Shown here: positions 7,631-12,378 of the stretch, piece by piece
Numbering within the stretch: position 1 is the stretch's first letter
Layout of the letters: each line of letters starts with the position of its first letter
NCBI GenBank assembly: GCA_036796755.1
Contig: DAIRCJ010000047.1
Coordinates: forward strand, 1 to 12,378
DNA: 12,378 bases
Origin: CALKMS01 sp036796755
GTDB lineage: Bacteria > Actinomycetota > Aquicultoria > SKW223 > CALKMS01
Direction: 5' to 3'
Notes under the pieces: generated by a model
What the model was told of the DNA's origin: nothing
The model's input: only the letters and a program-made list of their open reading frames with translations
Database searches by the model: none
Program-made: the position numbers and the translations under genes

Positions 7631-8535
7631 TACAGCTCCTTATACAGTTTTTCCAGCTCAGAAAAGTCAGAAAGGGTAGTCTCAATAAACCTATCAGCGT
7701 CAATTTTTCTTAAAACTTCTTTAGCTTGCAAATCGGTACCCATTTTAAGAAGAGTTTGCCGTATTTTCTCTTTCACTTCCTTTTCAAGGTCAGCACGGGC
7801 AACAATGGGTTTTTCCGGAAAGCCTTCAGACTCAGCTAAAATGAGCATTGATTTTTTAAAGTCCGGGTTATCTCGGACTAAATCATAAAAAACCAGGTTT
7901 TTAGCGGCTCCAGCCACTACCTGACGATGATAAACAGCCAGGAAAGCAGCGTCATGACGTCCGGCAAACTTTACTTCACCAAAAAATTTGTCAGGATTAT
8001 ATCCCAGCCTTTTTATTAAAGCCCGTGGATAAAGGTAGCCAGCCGAGGTATTGACATCCACATAAGCAAAACTCTTGCCTTTTAAATCCTTCAAGCTTCT
8101 GATTCCACTATCCCGACGAACCACAATCAAACCGGTGTAGAAAGAAATACCCTTCCTTTCTGGCCGAGCCAGAGGTTCAGCTCCGAGTTCTTTTATTGCT
8201 CGATAAGCAACAAAACTACCAGCCGTGGCCAGGTCGACCTCCTTAGTTATAAACTTTTCCAACAAAGTCGCGTAATCTTTAAAAGGATAAACTTCAAAAT
8301 GGTAGCCGGTTTTCTTTTCAAGATATTCAGCCAGCAAAGTATATTCTCTAGTCATTTCTTCCACATTGCGAACTGGAACAAACCCGAATTTAATTACTTT
8401 TTTAGAAATCGAGGGAGACAAAGGAGCCAACCGAAAGTTTCTTTTGACGGTTGTCGTCGGTTTAGTGCAGCCTGAAAAAATAATTATAAAAAAAACTAGG
8501 AAGAACCGTTTTAATTTATTCACTCTAAAACTCAC
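7627..8535 (-). CDS. PhnD/SsuA-family periplasmic binding lipoprotein
   Basis: The 302-residue protein starts with a short charged segment, a hydrophobic helix (11-20) and a lipobox-like FSGC with C23 as the lipidation site; phenylalanine at -3 is unusual. The rest matches phosphate/phosphonate (PhnD-type) binding proteins: KFGFVPVRN near 49, DLATAGSFVAY (101-111), TSAGYLYPRA (163-172), GRHDAAFLAVY (192-202). No ABC permease or ATPase gene is adjacent. Instead it overlaps the membrane HD-GYP gene, so a sensory role is more likely than import (inference). The start is uncertain: GTG at 8535 and GTG at 8523 are both in frame and neither has a clear ribosome binding site. The gap from hypD is only 28 bases. 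Phosphonate binding should not be assumed, since the family binds many ligands. Confidence 0.88.
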   Translation of the reverse strand: MSFRVNKLKRFFLVFFIIIFSGCTKPTTTVKRNFRLAPLSPSISKKVIKFGFVPVRNVEEMTREYTLLAEYLEKKTGYHFEVYPFKDYATLLEKFITKEVDLATAGSFVAYRAIKELGAEPLARPERKGISFYTGLIVVRRDSGIRSLKDLKGKSFAYVDVNTSAGYLYPRALIKRLGYNPDKFFGEVKFAGRHDAAFLAVYHRQVVAGAAKNLVFYDLVRDNPDFKKSMLILAESEGFPEKPIVARADLEKEVKEKIRQTLLKMGTDLQAKEVLRKIDADRFIETTLSDFSELEKLYKELY

Positions 8536-8563
8536 TACTTTTTAAAATTTTATCAAAAATCTC

Positions 8564-9655
8564 TTAACTAATTACTTCGTATCGGTAATAGGCAGCACAT
8601 GATCCCTCACTGGAAACCATACAGGGACCAACGGGACTTTCCGGCGTGCAAGCTTTCCCAAAAAGAGGGCATTGATAGGGAAAGAGAACGCCCCTTAGAA
8701 CATCTCCGCAGCGACAGCCCGGAGTTTCTTTTGAGGGTTCAACTTCAAGCTCAAAAAACTTCCGGGCATCAAAATCTGAGTATTTCTCTTTAATTTTCAA
8801 ACCGGTTTGAGGGATAATTCCAATACCCCGCCATTTGGAGTCGGTCGGTTCAAAAACCTCTCTTAAAATAGAAAGAGCTTGGGGATTGCCTTCTTCCCTT
8901 ACCACCCGGCGATAATTGTTCTCCACCCGCGGCTGACAACTATTTTTTTGTCTTACCAAAGACAAAATACTGCTTAAAATGTCAATCGGTTCAAAACCGC
9001 TTATCACGCAAGCCAGACCCGTCTCTGAAGGAATGAACTCGTAAGGGCGGCTGCCAATAATCGAGGAAACATGACCGGGAAGGATAAACCCATCAAGTTT
9101 CAACTCTCCCATATTAGCCAAAGCTCGCAAGGCTTCGGGAACCGTTTTATGAGCGCTGTAAACAAAGTAATTTTTAAAACCTTTCCTGAGGGCTGAAAGG
9201 ATAGAGTGAGCCACCGAAGGGGCGGTGGTTTCAAAGCCCACCCCAAAAAAAACAACTTTTTTTTCCGGATTCTTTTCGGCAAGTTCTAAAGCATCAAGAG
9301 TGGAATAGCAAACTCTGGCCTCCGACCCGTTAGCTTTCTCCTTAGCCAGCGAGGAAAAAGAGCCGGGAACTTTCATCATATCGCCAAAAGTAGCCAGCAA
9401 AACATCTTTTCTTTGACTCAGAGCTATTGCCCAGTCAATTTCTTCATTCGGGGTTACACATACCGGGCAGCCAGGCCCGGAAAGCAAAGTTAGATTTTCG
9501 GGCAAAGCTCGCCGTATTCCAAAACGAGAGATAGCAACGGTGTGAGTTCCGCAAACCTCCATAAAAGTATAGTTTTGCCCTTCAGCTTCTTCTTTTATTT
9601 TTTCCAGAAGCTTCTGGGCAACTTCAGCTCTACGAAATTCCTTCAGAAGATGGAT
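8564..9655 (-). CDS. hypD: Hydrogenase maturation protein HypD, with probable ATC start
   Basis: HypD is the Fe-S scaffold that, with HypC, holds the iron while CN and CO ligands are added for [NiFe] hydrogenases. Signatures are MEVCGTHT, GPGCPVCVTP, TFGDMMKVPG, FFGVGFETT, LPGHVSSIIG and the C-terminal cysteine set (CRCG, QCPLFG, KACTP, EGSCAAYY). The conserved N-terminal helix (HLLKEFRRAEVAQ) aligns with the start of E. coli HypD (MRFVDEYRAPE, recalled). The codon matching Met1 is ATC at 9655-9653, exactly eight bases after a perfect GGAGGT. The only ordinary start upstream in frame is TTG at 9706, which has no ribosome binding site and adds a Trp/Arg/Lys-rich tail absent from the family. 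The next ATG lies inside the conserved core. I therefore give 9655; the longest possible frame reaches 9706. From 9655 the protein has 363 residues. It overlaps hypC by 26 bases. Confidence 0.93.
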   Translation of the reverse strand: MHLLKEFRRAEVAQKLLEKIKEEAEGQNYTFMEVCGTHTVAISRFGIRRALPENLTLLSGPGCPVCVTPNEEIDWAIALSQRKDVLLATFGDMMKVPGSFSSLAKEKANGSEARVCYSTLDALELAEKNPEKKVVFFGVGFETTAPSVAHSILSALRKGFKNYFVYSAHKTVPEALRALANMGELKLDGFILPGHVSSIIGSRPYEFIPSETGLACVISGFEPIDILSSILSLVRQKNSCQPRVENNYRRVVREEGNPQALSILREVFEPTDSKWRGIGIIPQTGLKIKEKYSDFDARKFFELEVEPSKETPGCRCGDVLRGVLFPYQCPLFGKACTPESPVGPCMVSSEGSCAAYYRYEVIS

Positions 9656-9875
9656 TGGTAACCACCTCCAGCATCTCCATTGTTTCCTTCGCTTCCTTTT
9701 CGTCAATTACCGAGTTGGCATAACCAGCATGAACTAAAACATAATCACCCTCTTTAGCTTCCGGAACAAAATCCAGATTGACCATTTTTACCACTCCAGC
9801 CATTTCCACTTTTCCCATCCGAAAACCCGCCACTTCCTCAATATTGAGTATTTTTCCCGGCACACCCAGACACAT
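9630..9875 (-). CDS. hypC: Hydrogenase maturation chaperone HypC/HybG/HupF family
   Basis: HypC is a small chaperone that forms a complex with HypD during Fe(CN)2CO assembly and carries the product to the hydrogenase large subunit. The protein begins MCLGVPGKI, then EMAGVVKMVNLDFVPEAKEGDYVLVHAGYANSVIDEKEA, a full-length match (81 residues). Cysteine 2, exposed when the first methionine is removed, is essential in the family. That fixes the start at ATG 9875, with a G-rich ribosome binding site just upstream. The GTG at 9884 in the same frame would add MKI and bury the cysteine, so I reject it. First gene of the hyp operon, 36 bases after the predicted transcription start. Confidence 0.95.
   Translation of the reverse strand: MCLGVPGKILNIEEVAGFRMGKVEMAGVVKMVNLDFVPEAKEGDYVLVHAGYANSVIDEKEAKETMEMLEVVTNPSSEGIS
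9664..9669 (-). promoter_or_regulatory. Ribosome binding site for hypD inside hypC
   Basis: GGAGGT on the minus strand (9669-9664) lies within the hypC reading frame. Eight bases (GGTTACCA) separate it from the ATC codon taken as the hypD start. No standard start codon in any register useful to hypD lies at that distance. The site decides the start in favour of ATC or, less likely, the CTG at 9646. Confidence 0.65.
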
Positions 9876-9917
9876 AATTTTCACCCCCAGCTATTTTAGC
9901 AACAAAAGTTACTAATC

Positions 9918-9946
9918 ATTTTAACTTTCTAAAAGATTTTGTTCAA
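9918..9946 (-). promoter_or_regulatory. Sigma70-type promoter of the hyp operon
   Basis: On the minus strand TTGAAC (9946-9941) and TAAAAT (9923-9918) are separated by exactly 17 bases, matching consensus at 4/6 and 5/6 positions. Transcription would begin near 9911 and give a leader of about 36 bases before the hypC ATG. No other promoter is clear between here and hypE, so hypC, hypD, the phnD-like gene, the HD-GYP gene and hypE are probably one transcript. Confidence 0.65.
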
Positions 9947-10019
9947 ACTTATCTAAGCGTCCATAAGAGAGAACATGCTGGGCTCTTGATTTTAAAGCTC
10001 CGGAGAGATTATCCCCTCG

Positions 10020-10057
10020 ATCCCCTTACTTACCTTCCCCCTTACTTTTAAGGGAAG
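10020..10057. repeat. Structured C/G-rich intergenic repeat, copy B
   Basis: ATCCCCTTAC (10020) and CCCCCTTAC (10037) repeat the opening words of the element at 2719-2795. A stem pairs CTTCCC plus TTA (10034-10044, two-base CC bulge) with TAAGGGAAG (10049-10057) around a CTTT loop. Both copies lie in the only two long intergenic regions on the left and centre of the window. Similarity is partial and judged by eye. Confidence 0.45.
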
Positions 10058-10197
10058 TGAGAAAAAAAAATTTTTTATTCCCCCTTAGGTATAAGTATAA
10101 GGCGGCAGAAAAAATTTTGAAAAGCTTGGGAAAAATTGAAAATAAGGAGGTATCTCAGAAATTAAGAGTGGTCAGGGTCGGAACGGGAGTGACAAAA

Positions 10198-11283
10198 TCA
10201 TACCCGAAAGTGAAAGTAAATAACATCGCCGTCCTGAACCTCATATTCCCTTCCTTCAATAAAATAGTGGCCCAGCTCGCGCGCTCTTTTAAGGGAGCCA
10301 GCCTCAATTAAATCCTTATACTTAACGACTTCAGCCTTGATAAAACCTTCCTCCATATCCGTATGAATCTTTCCGGCCGCTTGAGAAGCTTTAGTTCCCC
10401 GGGGAACCATCCAGGCCCGGCACTCGTCAGATTCGGTGGTGAAAAAAACAATCAGGTCTAAAAGGGAAAAGCAAACTTTAATAAGCTCGGGTAGCTTTGA
10501 CTTCTCGAGCCCCATTTCCTTCATAAAATCTTCTTTTTCATCCTCCTCCAGTTCAGCCAGCTCAGCTTCCAGCTTAACCGCAATGGCCAGAAAGAAAACT
10601 TTTTCTTTCTTTGCCTCCTCAGCCAGCTCTTTTAAGCTTTCTTCTTTACCTATCTGCTCTTCGGAAATATTGGCTACTAAAACCATTGGCTTGGAGGTTA
10701 AAAAATCAACCCGGGAAAGCTCTTCCTTTTCTTCTCTTTCCAAAGAAAGAAGTCGCACCGGAACTCCTTTTTCTAGACCATCTTTTATTTTCAATAAAAC
10801 TTCCATTTCTTTTTGAAAGGGCTTCTCCTTTGAGCGAGCTTTCTTTTCAATCTTAGCCAGGCGCCTTTCCAGAACTTCAAGGTCAGAGAGGATAAGCTCG
10901 GTATTGATGGTCTCTACATCTGTAAGAGGGTGAACCTCACCATTGACATGAGAAACATTGGGATTAGAAAAACAGCGAACTACCTGAAGCAAAACATCAG
11001 CTGTCCTTATCTGGCTTAAGAATTGATTGCCCAATCCTTCGCCCTGACTTGCCCCCTTAACCAGACCAGCTACATCAACAAACTTAATAGTTGCTGGCAC
11101 GATTCGAGAGCAGTGAGCCACTTCCGCCACTTTTTGAAGCCGCTCATCCGGTACAATGGTCACCCCAACATTAGGTTCCACGGTAGTAAAAGGATAAGCA
11201 GCAACCGGTGCGTGAGCTCGGGTGAGAGCATTAAAAAGAGTTGATTTTCCTGCATTTGGAAGCCCAACAATACCTATCTGCAT
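10198..11283 (-). CDS. ychF: Redox/translation-associated ATPase YchF (Obg-family, OLA1-like)
   Basis: The 361-residue protein is a full-length YchF, a universally conserved ribosome-associated member of the Obg family that prefers ATP to GTP. The P-loop GLPNAGKST is at 7-15 and the switch II region DVAGLVKGASQGEGLGNQFL at 70-89. The G4 position reads NISE (205-208) in place of NKxD, as is normal for this ATP-binding family. A coiled-coil region lies at about 125-175, and the C-terminal TGS domain (about 277-361) ends VQDGDVIYFHFRV. The ATG at 11283 has GAGGAG five bases upstream. It is a single gene with its own promoter, divergent from the glycosyltransferase gene, and is followed by a non-coding gap. 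Confidence 0.97.
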   Translation of the reverse strand: MQIGIVGLPNAGKSTLFNALTRAHAPVAAYPFTTVEPNVGVTIVPDERLQKVAEVAHCSRIVPATIKFVDVAGLVKGASQGEGLGNQFLSQIRTADVLLQVVRCFSNPNVSHVNGEVHPLTDVETINTELILSDLEVLERRLAKIEKKARSKEKPFQKEMEVLLKIKDGLEKGVPVRLLSLEREEKEELSRVDFLTSKPMVLVANISEEQIGKEESLKELAEEAKKEKVFFLAIAVKLEAELAELEEDEKEDFMKEMGLEKSKLPELIKVCFSLLDLIVFFTTESDECRAWMVPRGTKASQAAGKIHTDMEEGFIKAEVVKYKDLIEAGSLKRARELGHYFIEGREYEVQDGDVIYFHFRV

Positions 11284-11288
11284 CTTAT

Positions 11289-11307
11289 CTCCTCAAGCCT
11301 TCTTGAG
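11289..11307 (-). promoter_or_regulatory. Leader hairpin overlapping the ychF ribosome binding site
   Basis: On the minus strand CTCAAG (11307-11302), loop AAGG, CTTGAG (11297-11292) form a perfect 6-bp stem with a four-base loop. The 3' arm shares its last three bases with the Shine-Dalgarno GAGGAG (11294-11289). Given the predicted start near 11312, the hairpin would sit at the very 5' end of the mRNA. It could protect the transcript or tune translation; it could also be an operator. Confidence 0.5.
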
Positions 11308-11318
11308 TTATCAGTTGA

Positions 11319-11347
11319 AGTATAACATTAAAAAACCGGCCTTTTAA
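11319..11347 (-). promoter_or_regulatory. Sigma70-type promoter of ychF
   Basis: On the minus strand TTAAAA (11347-11342) and TATACT (11324-11319) are spaced by exactly 17 bases, matching consensus at 4/6 and 5/6 positions. Predicted transcription start is near 11312, about 29 bases before the ATG. Confidence 0.6.
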
Positions 11348-11380
11348 AAAATCCTGCTTCTTCAAAATTACCGCCTGTAG

Positions 11381-11386
11381 TATGAT
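11381..11386 (+). promoter_or_regulatory. Candidate -10 box for the glycosyltransferase gene
   Basis: TATGAT (5/6 to consensus) lies 32 bases before the ATG at 11419. The -35 region at 17 bases upstream (TTCTTC) is poor, so this is tentative. Confidence 0.35.
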
Positions 11387-11418
11387 TAAAGAAAATTCTT
11401 TTCGCCGGAGTTAAAGAA

Positions 11419-12378
11419 ATGGAAGTATCGGTTATCATTCCAATGTACAACGAAGAAAAGAATGTGGAATCAACTCTTAAAGAAGTCCTCAAAACAATGA
11501 AGGCGAACTTTAAAAAGTGGGAAGTTATCGTTGTTGACGATGGGAGTACCGACAAGACCCGAGAAATAGCGGAAATGATGGCTTCCCTGAATCCATTCCT
11601 GAAAGTAATCTCCTATCAACCAAACCAGGGTAGAGGAAAAGCTCTCCGTGAGGGCTTTAAAGCGGCCAAAGGAGAGATAGTAGTTACTATTGATTCTGAC
11701 TTAAGCTACAGCCCTGAGCACATCCCGAAAATGGTGAAAGTTTTAAAAGATGAGCCCCAAACAGACATTGTTGTTGGCTCTCCCTATACCAGAGGAGGCA
11801 AAGTTGCTGGGGTACCTTTCGCCCGCCTTTTCTGGAGCAAGTACGGGAATAAATTTCTAAGTCTGGTTATGCCTGGAAATCTAACCACTTTTACCGGGAT
11901 ATTGAGAGCTTACCGCAAACCGGTTCTGGACTTACTGGAGCTTCATTCAAACGACAAGGACATCCACCTGGAAATACTTTCCAAAGCTCTGGCTTTAGGC
12001 TTTCAGGCCCGGGAAATCCCCGCCAGGCTTGAAGCCAGAAAAAAGGGGAGATCAAAGTTCAAGCTCAGCACCACTATGGTTTCCCACATCTTATTTTCTT
12101 TTTTTGAAAAACCCGCCCTTTTTTTTAGTTTTATCGGGCTTATTTTCATCTTCCTGGGTCTAATTGGTGGCTTTTATATCATTTATCTCTGGCGCCAGGC
12201 GGCTCTAAATCCTGATCGACCGCTGATGACCCTTTTTGTTTTACTTATCATCTCGGGGATTCAGGTCCTGGCTTTCGGAATCATCGCCACTCAAATGGTG
12301 CTTTTAAGAAACGAAGTTTACCGGGTTCAGAAAGGCTACCTTCAGCTTCTTAAAGAAATCGAAAAAAAGAAAAAAGAA
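11419..12378 (+). CDS. Membrane-anchored family 2 glycosyltransferase (dolichyl-phosphate-mannose-synthase-like), 3' end outside window
   Basis: An ATG at 11419 with CGGAG at 11406-11410 opens a frame that runs to the window edge without a stop (320 codons). The N-terminal GT-A domain has VSVIIPMYNEE (3-13), VVDDGSTDKT (38-47), a metal-binding DSD (92-94) and KKGRSKF (208-214), as in DPM1/GtrB-type enzymes that transfer a sugar from a nucleotide sugar to a polyprenyl phosphate or similar acceptor. Two C-terminal membrane helices lie at about 235-258 and 270-292, followed by a lysine-rich cytoplasmic tail (KEIEKKKKE) that continues past the window. This placement fits the bacterial GtrB-like type with two membrane helices. 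It is likely to serve envelope glycan or lipid glycosylation; donor and acceptor cannot be read from sequence. Confidence 0.92.
   Translation, partial: MEVSVIIPMYNEEKNVESTLKEVLKTMKANFKKWEVIVVDDGSTDKTREIAEMMASLNPFLKVISYQPNQGRGKALREGFKAAKGEIVVTIDSDLSYSPEHIPKMVKVLKDEPQTDIVVGSPYTRGGKVAGVPFARLFWSKYGNKFLSLVMPGNLTTFTGILRAYRKPVLDLLELHSNDKDIHLEILSKALALGFQAREIPARLEARKKGRSKFKLSTTMVSHILFSFFEKPALFFSFIGLIFIFLGLIGGFYIIYLWRQAALNPDRPLMTLFVLLIISGIQVLAFGIIATQMVLLRNEVYRVQKGYLQLLKEIEKKKKE

Larger units (their letters stand above)
9876..10197. other. 322-base non-coding stretch between ychF and hypC
   Basis: The hyp promoter (9918-9946), a hairpin repeat (10020-10057) and an A9T6 tract (10062-10076) lie here. I see no gene, tRNA or riboswitch that I recognise. 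No standard intrinsic terminator follows the ychF stop: the AT tract is not preceded by a GC stem in the right orientation. A GTG-initiated frame on the plus strand (10057-10311) runs into the ychF coding region and has no ribosome binding site or family resemblance, so I do not call it. Confidence 0.6.

Noticed and set aside
7627..8535. Calling the binding protein a phosphonate importer component
   Set aside because: No ABC permease or ATPase is adjacent and PhnD-family proteins bind varied ligands; the coupling with HD-GYP points to sensing.
9876..9884. GTG at 9884 as the hypC start
   Set aside because: It would place MKI ahead of MCLG and block exposure of the essential cysteine; ATG 9875 has a properly spaced ribosome binding site.
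10062..10076. A9T6 tract as an intrinsic terminator
   Set aside because: The adjoining hairpin (10034-10057) is separated from the T-run by the A-run on the plus strand, and on the minus strand the T-run comes before the stem. Neither orientation gives stem followed by T-run.
10057..10311. 84-residue plus-strand frame starting in the intergenic region
   Set aside because: Starts in a hairpin/A-tract without a ribosome binding site and its second half is antisense to the ychF 3' end.
10436..10816. 126-residue serine/phenylalanine-rich plus-strand frame
   Set aside because: It is the antisense shadow of ychF; composition is low-complexity and no ribosome binding site or family motif is present.

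Overview
The window is a densely packed bacterial segment with eleven protein-coding genes, two of them cut by the window edges. No rRNA, tRNA, CRISPR array or transposase gene is visible. Bacterial identity rests on Shine-Dalgarno sites, sigma70-type promoters, c-di-GMP signalling domains and YchF. Hydrogenase-maturation genes and iron-sulfur proteins suggest an anaerobe. Heavy use of TTG starts and one apparently leaderless gene are further traits. The sequence alone does not support a phylum call.

Left part, + strand (2-4727). A 5'-truncated gene encodes an FeFe-hydrogenase-like region, a four-cysteine Fe-S domain and an active-type GGDEF domain. It overlaps an AmmeMemoRadiSam-type radical SAM gene, which overlaps a Nudix hydrolase gene. 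A 204-base gap with a structured C/G-rich repeat and a consensus -10 box leads to a Sua5/TsaC tRNA-modification gene and a Rossmann/DUF2520 oxidoreductase gene. The last gene ends tail to tail with hypE, overlapping it by four bases.

Middle part, - strand (9875 down to 4724). One likely operon reads hypC, hypD, a PhnD-like binding lipoprotein, a membrane HD-GYP protein, hypE. It has a good promoter at 9918-9946. HypC, HypD and HypE assemble and deliver the Fe(CN)2CO group of [NiFe] hydrogenases. The two signalling genes sit inside this maturation operon, and the first gene of the window makes c-di-GMP under a hydrogenase-like sensor. Together they suggest, as inference, a link between hydrogen or redox metabolism and c-di-GMP. 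hypA, hypB, hypF and hydrogenase structural genes are not in the window.

Right part. A 322-base non-coding stretch (9876-10197) holds the hyp promoter and a second copy-like C/G-rich repeat. It is followed by ychF (- strand) and, divergently, a membrane-anchored family 2 glycosyltransferase gene that runs off the right edge.

Most notable points: the signalling pair embedded in the hyp operon, the hydrogenase-like diguanylate cyclase, an apparent ATC start codon for hypD directly behind a perfect ribosome binding site, and a leaderless-looking sua5.
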